In this document: positions 10,389-19,549 of the stretch, in pieces
Layout of the letters: each line of letters starts with the position of its first letter
Numbering within the stretch: the stretch's first letter is position 1
Origin: Chara braunii
Taxonomy: Eukaryota; Streptophyta; Charophyceae; Charales; Characeae
Assembly (NCBI GenBank): GCA_003427395.1
Contig: BFEA01000483.1
Span: 116,727-159,149, forward strand
Length of the DNA: 42,423 nt
Direction: 5' to 3'
Position numbers and translations under genes: made by a program
The notes under the pieces: model-generated
The model's database searches: none
Told to the model about the DNA's origin: nothing
The model's input: only the letters and a program-made list of their open reading frames with translations

Positions 10389-11110
10389 AAGACGGATGGA
10401 AGTGGGATCTGAATGTCCGTGCCTCATCCGTTCGTGAGGTATGACTGGGTTAAGTCGGCCCACGAGGAAACAACGGTTCACTTTGTCGTCCAGATCACGG
10501 AGGCAACGATTGATAAAAACTAATGGTATCGGTCCAATATTCGCGACGATGTTAAATTCATCGTCCGAAACTATCCCGTCTGTGTCGCCGACAAGACGCC
10601 GATTCAGCCGCCTAGATCGATAGTGCCCACCATAGTTGAATGGCCGTTCCAGAGAGTCAGCATGGATACCACAAATATTGTCGTGCCCCCTGGACCAAAT
10701 AGTTGCGAATATTCACTTCTTTTGGTGTTTGTACATCACTTTTTGAAATGGATTGAGGCATATTCTTGTAAGACGCGTTAAACGACGAAAATCACGCGGT
10801 ATGTCAACCGTTTTCTCGAGATGCATCAGGATACAGAGTAGACTTAACAGACAACGGCGCAGAATTCTGAGGGGAAGTCTTGAGGAATCTTGTCCTACAC
10901 AGTGTTTCAGTCCGCAATACTGCTCCCCATATGTCACAATCGAACAGACTGGTAGAAAAGCCAACCGAGTGATTAAGACAACATTATAGGGTAATATCGC
11001 GGCAAAAGATACAAGGCCTTGGCCCGATATCGTCGACCACATCCTAGCTATTCATCGAGGGACACCCCACGAGTGTACCGGCCTGACCCTTCCAATTACG
11101 GACCAATAGC
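10389..11110 (+). pseudogene. pol: degenerate integrase: zinc-binding and catalytic core
   Basis: Scattered frames retain an integrase. AHEETTVHF gives the two histidines of the HHCC motif. FIVRNYPVCVADK keeps one of the two expected cysteines; the other position is Tyr. Then come EWPFQRVSMDTT (first catalytic Asp), HHFLKWIEAY, a TDN-like segment near 10,845, and a segment containing VEKANRVIKTTL near the expected Glu. At least three stops and two frame changes lie between these blocks. The enzyme cannot be made from this copy. Confidence 0.75.
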
Positions 11111-11641
11111 GTGGCCTGTGCAGCCCTACCGGGCCTAAATGACGAAACGACCCTTCCGCGACGGACCAGTACATCGATGGCCAAAGATAATGCCCAACGC
11201 CACCTGGAATTAATGGAAAAGGCCCTCCCCCAGTTAGCCCAAAAAAGACAAAGAATGACTGAAATGGCCCACAGACGGCAGATCCAGAGTTATGAGGCCC
11301 GAAATGGGAACGCTGGACCTCGGCCCCAGTATAAATTAGGGGACATAGTGCATGTGAGGAAATGTGCTCGCCACGGTAAGCTAGCGCCACAATTCTTCGG
11401 GCGATTTCACGTAGTTGAGCTCGGTCTCAGTGGAGTAAACATGGTGCGGCTCGCGCTAGAGGTGTCGGGAAGTCGATCGACTCGCCCGATCATTCGACAC
11501 GTGTCCTACCTCCGTCCTCTTCCATCCTCCCCTTCTCTTCCATCATCCACGTCATCCCTCGACCAAGAGGAGGAAGACGACCATCTCGACTACCTTGATC
11601 CCTCTTCTTCTCAGCCCTCGCCTTCCTCGCCATCGCCATAA
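11111..11641 (+). CDS. pol: integrase C-terminal domain with acidic/Ser tail
   Basis: An open frame of 176 codons reads through a helical, basic stretch (LMEKALPQLAQKRQRM and MAHRRQIQSYEARN). The SH3-like integrase C-terminal domain follows: YKLGDIVHVRK, GKLAPQFFGRFHVVE and IIRHVSYLRPL. The last 45 residues are Ser/Pro/Asp-rich (DQEEEDDHLDYLD). The first few codons overlap the degraded core. No clear chromodomain with its aromatic cage is visible after the SH3-like part. Confidence 0.75.
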   Translation: MACAALPGLNDETTLPRRTSTSMAKDNAQRHLELMEKALPQLAQKRQRMTEMAHRRQIQSYEARNGNAGPRPQYKLGDIVHVRKCARHGKLAPQFFGRFHVVELGLSGVNMVRLALEVSGSRSTRPIIRHVSYLRPLPSSPSLPSSTSSLDQEEEDDHLDYLDPSSSQPSPSSPSP

Positions 11642-11676
11642 GCTTTTCCACTGAACAAGTCCGCAACGAGCAGCTA

Positions 11677-12677
11677 ATGGTACCTGGGGGAACCATCTCT
11701 GCAATCCAGCAAGTGCAGCGTCCTCGACTGAGTCCAGATCTTCTTCGATTCGCGGTTTTCTTTAGTACAACGGCCATCCACGTGGCAGCGGAGTTCCGAT
11801 TCACACAGGCAGAAGCGGCACGTGTATTGGCCGAGGTGTTGGCCTTCCTACGCCTGTCTCCACCTAGCGAGAGCCACGTGTCCTTCATTGTTATCTTCAC
11901 AGGCGACATCGCGATGCTGCATCCGGCGAGGCATACCGAGATCTTCCGGCAGCTGTGGGGCTGGGCAATGGACATCACGAGTCACGACTGCGTGGGTGCA
12001 ATTACTGGCTCGGCCGCACGATCGCATTGTGACAACCAACGACGTCGATTTCCAACTTCGGGTCTCCTCCACCGCGCCAGAGGTCCTCCTCCTGGAGCTT
12101 CGCCCTTTCGCCCCGCCTCAATGAACCGTTACCGCCTCTCCACCTTCGGCCTCCCATCTAATACTCCTACGTTTTGGCAGTCTGCTGTGGACACCACTCT
12201 ATCCTTCCGAATTAGGCAGTTGGACGTGCCGATTCTGGACGCGGCCAAGTGGGCACAGTGGTGGCACGCTTACGTGGCACTCAACTTCTGCCTCCTCAAA
12301 GTCGTCATCCATTGGGAGGAGCCTGCTGACAAGAGCGAGGAGGACGAGATTCCGGACGACGAGGTGGAGTTATTGATCATCCAGGCCTGGAGAATGGACA
12401 CGGAGGGAGAGCTTATGGGATCTTGTTCGGGGAAGTGCGCGAGGGCCACCTAGATTCGATTACGGATGAGTTGCTGGTGTTTTTGGTCCAACTACTGGAT
12501 GCTTTGCCTTTGGAGATCCTCTCGCACTGCGACGAGAGGCCGGGGACGGCCACGCTCGCTCGTACCTTGGTCCCCCATCTCCTGTGGTCTACGTGCACGG
12601 AGCTTGACGGGGACAACTGCTACTACCCCTCTGAGGGCGCATACCTGGTCATCGACGTCACTGACCTTTCCTTCTGA
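11677..12677 (+). pseudogene. unknown ORF downstream of pol (env position)
   Basis: The main frame 11677-12453 (258 codons) reads smoothly at both ends. It appears to slip at about 12005-12120, where a neighbouring frame (QLRVSSTAPEVLLLELRPF) looks more protein-like. It continues in frame 12423-12677 (EVREGHLDSITDELLVFLVQ to SEGAYLVIDVTDLSF). I do not recognise a family: no signal peptide, furin-like site or convincing membrane anchor, so it does not look like an envelope protein. It has a Trp-rich helical segment (AAKWAQWWHAYVALNF) and an acidic loop. It lies directly after integrase and before repeat copy 2, so it probably belonged to the same element. Confidence 0.5.
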
Positions 12678-12695
12678 GACCCTCTCATCCGGCGA

Positions 12696-13073
12696 GTGAA
12701 CGTAGGAGAAACCAGCAAGGAAGCCAGAGAGAAGGAAGAGGAAGGAGAATCAGCCGAGGAAGAGATCCAGGAGGACGATCATCTTCAGTACACGGAAGGA
12801 GAGGAAACACCAGAGGAGGAAGAATCGAAGGCTGGGTATGACGATCCCGATTATCATAAATCGGAGGACGCCGAGTCGGAAGAAGCCAGCTCGGGACGGG
12901 AGGAGTCTGAGGAGGGAGAGGGCGGATCGGGTGAATCGAGTGGTCCTGCCAAGCTAAGCAGGGAGGAGAAAGGGGCCGTGGCGCAGAGAGGACTTAGCGG
13001 CGGAAGGCAAGCGGCCGATCGAGGAATCAAAAGGGCCGCCACCGCAACTACTGCAGGGCGATCCGGCGTTTAA
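12696..13073 (+). CDS. highly acidic low-complexity ORF
   Basis: The 125-codon open frame is rich in Glu, Ser and Asp (EKEEEGESAEEEIQEDD, SGREESEEGEGGSGESSG). A basic tail follows (GIKRAATATTAGRSG), with no recognised domain. It follows the unknown ORF by 18 bp in another frame, so it may be the C-terminal part of the same protein or an independent product. The first codon of this frame is not a clear ATG. Confidence 0.4.
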   Translation: MNVGETSKEAREKEEEGESAEEEIQEDDHLQYTEGEETPEEEESKAGYDDPDYHKSEDAESEEASSGREESEEGEGGSGESSGPAKLSREEKGAVAQRGLSGGRQAADRGIKRAATATTAGRSGV

Positions 13074-13105
13074 TCCAAAGTCGCCACAGGAGGAGATCGA
13101 GAGAA

Positions 13106-13279
13106 ATGGAGGCGCCACTGCAAAGGGATCGGGAAGCTGGCACCGCCGAAGAAGTGAATCGCCGGCTCAATCCTCTCCACGACCCAGCCTTCGCCTACCT
13201 CGAGATGCGGGCGCTCGGCTTTATCCCTGGTCATTATCCCGCCGTCCCCGTGACTTCCTCACCCTTCAGCAGCTCATAG
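13106..13279 (+). CDS. 57-codon ORF at the end of the pol-side unit
   Basis: ATG at 13106, TAG at 13277-13279. The product begins MEAPLQRDREAGTAEEVNRR and contains HDPAFAYLEMRALGFIPGHY. The preceding frame has a similar DPAFNPKSP phrase, so this may be the last segment of a longer acidic protein reached by frameshift. No family recognised. Confidence 0.35.
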   Translation: MEAPLQRDREAGTAEEVNRRLNPLHDPAFAYLEMRALGFIPGHYPAVPVTSSPFSSS

Positions 13280-13947
13280 GCCGACCTTCATTTCCTGACG
13301 GATGACACCCCTTCCCGCCTTCCCTCTTCATCATCTCTACTCCACCCGCCTCTTGGTCGCTATCTTCCCACACGCTACCACTCGCTCGCTCGTCACCTCT
13401 TTCGCCCTCCACGTCCTTCTCTTTCACGTAGATTGACATGAATTTAATAATATAGAGCTTTATTGCATGATCGCGGGCACAATCCCTGCGTGCGAAGACT
13501 ATGAAGATTTCCTCGCTGCCATCCCCCGCACCCTCTGCACTCTCTAACCCGACTACCTCACCTCCCTCCCTCACCAACGTCGACACACGCGCTTCCCTCG
13601 TATCCATCGCAATGTCTACTATGTCCCGCTCCCCACTTGCCACAGGGAAATCCGTTGCTTCATGCCTCCCCTTCCACAAGCCCATCCACCACCGCCTCCG
13701 CCCGTCATTATATTGCCTTTCCCTGGTAACATTTAGGATTGAGCGCACGAATGTGCGATGAATGACTTCCACACCCGGATCTTACGGTAAGTGGCACGTG
13801 CAAGCTCCGCGTCGGTCCTCGGATCACAGATCGACGCCTGATGCGAGAGCAAGCAGGAGCCTGCTCAAGATTGGAACCCCCTGGGCGTCACATATGTGAC
13901 GAACTATTTTCTGTAATCGTGCGACTTTCTGCGCGAAGCTACTTCAT
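13280..13947. other. 3' untranslated part of the Gypsy-related unit
   Basis: C/T-rich DNA contains broken frames on both strands. A plus frame near 13485-13570 (EDYEDFLAAIPRTLCTL) looks faintly protein-like but is quickly stopped. There is no purine-rich polypurine tract immediately before 13948, which is unexpected if 13948 were a 3' LTR start. Confidence 0.45.
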
Positions 13948-14649
13948 GGGTTCGGACGGGTTGGTCGGATAAGTATGTAGGAATGAGTTGGTCGGGCGGG
14001 TTGCGTGCATGCCCTCGCTTCTTGTTCGTTTTTCTTTTGGATTTTTGGGCCAGTACCGGGAAAGGTCCCGCGTAGATAGTTAGGTGACCGCGCCTTAGCG
14101 AGCGCAATAAATAATTGTTGCCATAACTTCTTTCTTGTTCTGCTGTCGGCACTGGGAATTTTGACGCGACCGTCGCGTGGGAATATCGTTTTTGAATTTT
14201 TGAACTATTGTCGAGCCCCAGTGGGCTCTCAAAATTATTTTTCTTTCGGAATTTCTTTTTGCAATTAGGATTTAGATTAGGAATTTAGGTACTTGACAAT
14301 CAGGCTGCACGGCGCATCCTGCTCACGGGCACCGTGCCCTGGCAAGATCGGGGCTCCGATGCGCGCCTTAATCTTGTGTGTAACTGTAATTTTTGGCGGG
14401 CGCAGTTGCAACTACAATCTTCCTGTTCTTGATGTCCTTCGTGTTTTCTCCTTCCTGCCTCGCCCCCGCCTGTGTATGCACATCCCTTTCTCTGTTGTGA
14501 TTGGTCCCCACGTTGCATGACTAGATCAACGCGTGGAGAGTGGTTCCATCCCCCACGCCGTGGCCTGGCCTGCAGACGTAGGCACTTCCTTCTCTTCCCC
14601 TTCCTCTCACTTAGGCATAATCCCGGGTTTCTCGCGCAAGCATGCATGT

Positions 14650-14655
14650 TATAAA
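14650..14655 (+). promoter_or_regulatory. TATA-like box in direct repeat copy 2
   Basis: TATAAA in the same context as 4085-4090 of copy 1 (CATGCATGTTATAAATTTTG). Confidence 0.35.
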
Positions 14656-15642
14656 TTTTGAAAGCGCGATTAGTTGTCTCTCTATGAATTTTTGGAGGTT
14701 AGCTCGGTCAATGACACGGTGCTGAGAATTTTTGGAATTTTTGGAGCTTAGGAGGTGAGTAGACGAGAGAGTTGGGCGATCCGACGAGCTGGTGCTGAGT
14801 ATGCGGGGTTGACGTGTGGGCCACGACGGACTGTGGCGCACGTGCAAACCTGGCTTGCATATTCGGACCAAGCGGGGTGACAACTCTGTGTTGATGCGAG
14901 GCGACGGACTGCCCGCATCGGGAGTGGTGTGGAGAGAGAGGAAGAGAGAGAGAGAGAACAAAAATGTGTGTGGGATGGTGTCCTTCTTCCAACCTTCTGT
15001 ATAATTTTTTATTCCAACATTGGCCAATTTTGTTGCGGCGATTTCGGATGTCCTAGTGAATCGTCGTGGATTTTCTGTTTCATGTGTGTTGTCGAATGAA
15101 CTTGCGCCCTTCTCCCACCCCTTCTCAAGTGGTCTTTTGAGTCTCTCATTTTGTTTTGCTCAGTGGTGCTCGCTTACTCCAAATTTTGTCACCGTCTAGT
15201 ATCCATTTGCGCTGCGCGATAACTCCTGATCTGGTTGGATATGTTCATCGTGCATGTTTTTGTTCGTTTGCCAACCTTTGATTCTTGTGTGACCCCGGGA
15301 ATGTTGCGATGTGTTGGTCCTCGACGCCGGAGCGGTTGCTCCTTTTCCTTTCTTCCGTTACCCAATGACATGGATATGCGTGTAATGGCTGGATCTCACC
15401 CGAAATGACGATGTCTGCAAAGAAGGGTAGTTGCATGCATGCGGGATAGGATCGATACCCCAACAAGACCGCTCACCATGGACCCGCCGACGCGAAAGGA
15501 TAAGATCTGAGCCATTCCCGCTCATGCGAGCGCTCGTGTATGACAACGATCCAAAAAGCGGAGTCGCGATATACGCGCGCGTCTGCATGAGTCGACCTCG
15601 GCCTTGCTTCAGCATAAGAAATGCGTGTCCGCCAAATAGAAG

Positions 15643-15819
15643 ATGGCTATAGAAGCACCATTCTGGGTCACCGATCGTGAGAGCTTAAGGGATCCAGAAT
15701 ATCGTGAATACTGGGAGAGAGAACAACTTAGACGACGGGGGAACCTGAGAAATCCTGAATATCCCTGTCAGACCGAAAACGATCGACTGTGTGAGGTGGG
15801 CTATAGGCAGGAATCCTAG
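15643..15819 (+). CDS. 58-codon ORF, possible start of gag
   Basis: ATG at 15643, TAG at 15817-15819. The charged, aromatic-rich product begins MAIEAPFWVTDRESLRDPEY, then EYWEREQLRRRGNL. The same peptide is conserved, without ATG, in repeat copy 1 at 5063-5203, which supports past coding. It stands about 1 kb downstream of the TATA-like box, where a gag frame might begin. A later frame (15791-16174) has a C-x2-C pair (LCAEC) and a basic helix (RRTRTEAEQRGR). No gag family is identified. Confidence 0.4.
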   Translation: MAIEAPFWVTDRESLRDPEYREYWEREQLRRRGNLRNPEYPCQTENDRLCEVGYRQES

Positions 15820-16439
15820 GATCCCGGACTATCCCAACACCAGTAATACCCAATATTGTATATTTCTAGGTTTCGTCGCTATCAATACCGATTTCCCTCC
15901 CTTCTATCTTCTCCTTCCGTATCACCAACTCACAGTAGTACCGTGGAATTCCATAGCTCGCTATTCGCCCCGCACGCTGTGCGCGGAGTGCCAGCAAAAC
16001 CGCGCGTATCGAGCCTCGGGATTTATCCGACGAACCCGAACCGAAGCTGAGCAGCGGGGGCGCAACCTTTGTCTAAGGCCAGCCTCATCAGATTTCAAGG
16101 CTTGCTACGAGCGACGCCAACAACTGTTCAGACAGTATGAGAGCCATAGCATTCCGTCGGTCCACCAAATTTGAATCCGCCCCCGGCGACAGAGCCAGCG
16201 AAGATGGTAACTCCATTTTCGACGACGTAAAGGCCAGACGCGCCTTGTGCCTACCATCTTTCACAACTGCCCCTAAAACTTGCCACATGAGATCTCAGTT
16301 CCGACCTGGGACTCCACCCCCACTTTCCAAAATCCTTAGCACACCCTCTTTTCGCACTTCCGGGCCCCGATCTCACTCCGATCTGGAAGTCGCGCTGGGC
16401 GTGAGGTTGGGCGTCACAGCGTTCTGTCCTCCAAGGGGA

Positions 16440-17097
16440 ACCGATTGCCCCTTCTTGTTTGTTATTGTTATAGAGGCACTCGCGGCGAACCTTCGAGAGC
16501 ACAAGGACCTCAAGAGAATATTGGTAGCGAACCTTCGAGCGCACAAGGACCTTAAGAGAATATCGGTAGCCGCGTTCCTATGGAGAGGAAACCATGAGCT
16601 TCAGCACGTCATTAGCCGTGTGGCATGACTCTCGGTTGTTCAATCCAAAACCAATGGAGGGCTAGGTATTATCGGCCCCGCCACCCAGCTCACCGCACTC
16701 TCTCTGCAACCACTCTTAAGCTGATTCTTGACCCGCAGATTCCATGGAGAGCTTTGGAGTTGGAGCAGATAGCCAGGCTGGCCTCGTAGGCCCCAACAAG
16801 CCTGAACCCCCTCACGTGGGTGGAGGACAAGGACTGGCCCATCCTAAAGAATTTGACTAATAAGGGGCCGAAGGAGAAAAAGTAGGTAAGGTTAGACTTA
16901 CAAAACGACCCCTTTTGGGCCACGCTTCTTAGGAACTGGCGCAGACTGCCTCTACCTGACAGGCCGACCCCCGATCGTTGGGAGGAGGTGGCAAGGCAAC
17001 CACTCTTCGGGAACAAGTGTATTACGGTTAAACACAATCGGGTGTATGGTGGCTCAGAGAGTCCGTGGACGGGGTGGGTGAAGCATGGGGGAATTTA
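16440..17097 (+). pseudogene. LINE reverse transcriptase fragment, copy 2, catalytic box deleted
   Basis: The frame CPFLFVIVIEALAANLREHKDL runs into a tandem repeat of the same segment, then jumps to AAFLWRGNHELQHVISRVA, skipping the FADD box present in copy 1. The rest (NGGLGII, PFWATLLRNWRRLPLPDRP and PLFGNKCITVKHNRV) parallels copy 1 to a TAG near 17097. Stops occur throughout. Confidence 0.7.
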
Positions 17098-17393
17098 GTT
17101 GTAGTGTAGCTCGCTGCTTGCCGCTCGCCAACAGGGGGCGGGGGGGGATAAATAGTTATCTTGACACTCTTCAACACGAACACACCACAATATCAACTCA
17201 TACTATGGCTTTAGCTAGTGTGTTAAGGCACTGGCCACACACACGCACGAGCAACACCTGCCCAGGATCAAACCCTGGCAGCAGCATACATTCCGGATCT
17301 TGATATATATAATTTGGGAGCGGGGCGGGGCGAGGCAACGCCAACGGGGTGCTCGCGCGTGCGGCGGCCTTGGCTTTGGCGCTCGCGCAAACA

Positions 17394-17727
17394 CGCGTCA
17401 TTTTTGACGGACCCGCCAGGATGGCGTTCCGTGAGGATCAAGACGAAGGGATGAGGATGGGTAAGAAGGAGATGGATTTGGAAGGGACAGTGCAGCCCCA
17501 ACGCAAACTAAACACGCACGTACACCAAAAGTTCAAATTGTGCAAATGAAGAAGTGGACACGCGCCACTTTTGACAGACCCACCAGGATGGTGTTCCGTG
17601 AGGATCAAGACGAAGGAATGAGGATAAGGAAGAAGGAGATGGAGCTGGAAGGGACAACGCAACCCCAACGCAAACTAAACATGCACGTACTCCAAAATTT
17701 CAAATTGTGCAAATGAAGAATGATGTT
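17394..17727. repeat. 167-bp tandem duplication, copy 2
   Basis: Two units start at 17394 and 17561, homologous to 7204-7535 in repeat copy 1. Confidence 0.85.
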
Positions 17728-17930
17728 GAAAACAGAATGAAGCTACGGCATACCCCCAGCGGACTAACTGAACTGGACTGTACTGGCCTGGTACTGACAG
17801 TGGTACTGGGCAGGACTGGACTGGACTGAATGAGCACACCGCCTCTGGGGTCAGGCCACGGCCTGGCACCACAGGCCGAATAGGCAAAATAGCCAGATAG
17901 CCCTAGCTCTAGGCTAGGGCAGCTAAAGGC

Positions 17931-18496
17931 ATGCTGCACTGGCTCACCCCAGACCAGCTACGAACCAGGCTCGGATACGACTATGATATTGAAGGGGCGC
18001 TGGAGAAATTGGTCTTTTCAATCCCATTGGACTAGGTGCACGTACTAAGGAAGGGGTCATCCATAGAGGAGATCGGCTGGGTGGCGCTCAACAGGAATTG
18101 TGGCTTGATTGAGAACGTGGTAATAGTGCACCCAAATGAGGACACACTGATTTTCCTCTTCAGCCTACAACCTAAGAACTAATTGACAAGGACCTCTCCG
18201 GAGGAGCTGATATGGGCGGACAGGTTACAACTATATTGGATCCGAGTCCTAAGTACCATCGACACGTGGGTAACCCATAAGCAGAGACACCATTGGTAGA
18301 CCTGGAATGGAAATGGACCACCACCCTAAAGAGGGGACAACCCCATACGCACCACCTTCACTCCCTTTCAGTCAAGACAACCTATCAAATGCTACACCCC
18401 CAAGTAGATTTGAGAGAGAAAGTCAGAAATTGTTGGTCACTTAGCTTAAACACCCATCATAAAGACATGCGCCACATTCGGTGGTTTGCAAGAACC
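17931..18496 (+). pseudogene. LINE ORF2 segment before the zinc-knuckle domain (LINE-A)
   Basis: Broken frames read as the linker region of a LINE ORF2. From ATG 17931: WLTPDQLRTRLGYDYDIEG, LEKLVFSIPLD with a stop, GSSIEEIGWVALNRN and PEELIWADRLQLYWI. Then, one frame over (18293 onward): SVKTTYQMLHPQ and HIRWFAR. The SVKTxYxxL phrase is the usual signpost just upstream of the zf-RVT domain in plant LINEs. Frame changes near 18290 and several stops show decay. It is probably continuous with the LINE RT of repeat copy 2, separated by the tandem repeats at 17.1-17.85 kb. Confidence 0.65.
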
Positions 18497-19099
18497 AAGG
18501 CTACCTTCTTAACTCGAAAAAAACGTACGTACCTTGTATACGAACGGGGTACGTTGTATTCGAATACAACGTACGTACGTTATAAAACGAGTTTTAGGGT
18601 ACAACTTTTCAGAAGTCTGTAGTACCGCCATTGTTTTTATTTTTATCTCAAATTTGGTTGGGAATTTTCCCAAGACCCTCAGGCAAAAGTTGTTTGCATT
18701 GCAATGTTGTACAACATACTTTTTTTTTCGTATTTTTTACTGAAGTTTGTTTTTTAATCGAAATTATGAAAAAATCAGTAAAAAACATTTTCATCCTCGT
18801 TTTTATTTTTTTCTCGAATTTTCTCGTGAATTTTGATAAGACCCTTAGGCAAACGTTGTTTGTAGTGCATTGTTGTATAACATTTTATTTTTTTCGGATT
18901 TTTTTAATTAATTTTGAAAAATCAAAGTTCCAAAAATTTGAATACAACATATGGACGTTGTATTCGAATACAACGTACGTACGTTATATTTGAATGTACG
19001 TTCTATTCGGGGAAAAACAAGCGATTTCTGAAAACCTGATTTCCAGAGGTAGATCAAATATAACGTACGTACATTTTTTTCGGGTTAAGAAGGTAGCCT
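18497..19099. mobile_element. 0.6-kb inverted-repeat transposon (MITE) inside LINE-A
   Basis: The left end AGGCTACCTTCTTAAC (18498 on), followed by CGAAAAAAACGTACGTAC, is matched in reverse complement at the right end (to 19099) with two or three differences over about 34 bp. The flanks (GCAAGAACC and GCGAAAATG) may be a decayed 9-bp target duplication. The two LINE fragments on either side are in the same reading frame if 612 bp (element plus one flank copy) is removed. The interior is AT-rich and has a diverged internal duplication (about 18620-18755 and 18780-18920). A palindromic phrase TTGTATTCGAATACAACGTA occurs twice (about 18554 and 18957). No transposase. Confidence 0.75.
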
Positions 19100-19549
19100 G
19101 CGAAAATGACCTCCCGACAGTGGCAAATCGCCCACCGGTACTTGCTCACCAATAATTGGCTTATAGACAAAACCAATTTAGAACAGCATGGGTTGGCTAC
19201 CCCATGGTGCAAAAGGTGTGCAGGCAATTTCCCAACCAGCAAAATCCGTGAAACTATCGAGCATGTTCTTATGCAGTGCCTAGGTGAAGTATGGACCTGG
19301 CGATGGTGGGACCGCATGGGCAAAAATACGCAGTGGCCACGGGACTGGAAAACCATCCTATGTGGGGCCTGGATCCCCGACCCTCCAGACCCGTTCACTT
19401 CAAACCTCTTTGAGTTAGGGAGGAGGGCAATGTTAGGGGCCATTAGGAGACGAAGGTGCATACTGGAAATGGAAGGGTCAATGATTGATGAGCCAGAGTT
19501 CACAAAGCTCATTAGGCAACAAATGAAAACAAACCTAAATGAACAATGA
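19100..19549 (+). pseudogene. LINE ORF2 C-terminal zf-RVT domain (LINE-A)
   Basis: This open frame of about 150 codons begins inside the domain: TSRQWQIAHRYLLTNNWLID, then the zinc-knuckle residues CKRC ... HVLMQC, then EVWTWRWWDRMG. A basic C-terminal tail follows (LGAIRRRRCILEM) and the frame ends with a natural stop. The C-x2-C ... H-x4-C arrangement after QWQIAHR is typical of plant non-LTR element reverse transcriptases. The upstream half lies beyond the MITE. A related but clearly different copy is at 39.0-41.9 kb. Confidence 0.75.

Larger units (their letters stand above)
13948..17848 (+). repeat. large direct repeat, copy 2 (downstream of Gypsy pol)
   Basis: This is the same-orientation copy of 3381-7657. 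It is about 380 bp shorter overall. The main difference is loss of roughly 460 bp equivalent to about 5935-6395, which removes the LINE FADD box. At the deletion point (16478-16570) a ~55-bp unit containing CTTCGAG(A/C)GCACAAGGACCT is tandemly duplicated. Copy 2 also carries a local rearrangement at about 14712-14745. Downstream of 17848 the LINE C-terminal region continues, unlike copy 1. Confidence 0.85.

Noticed and set aside
11677-12453. Retroviral-type envelope gene
   Set aside because: No signal peptide, cleavage site or C-terminal membrane anchor; position alone is not enough.
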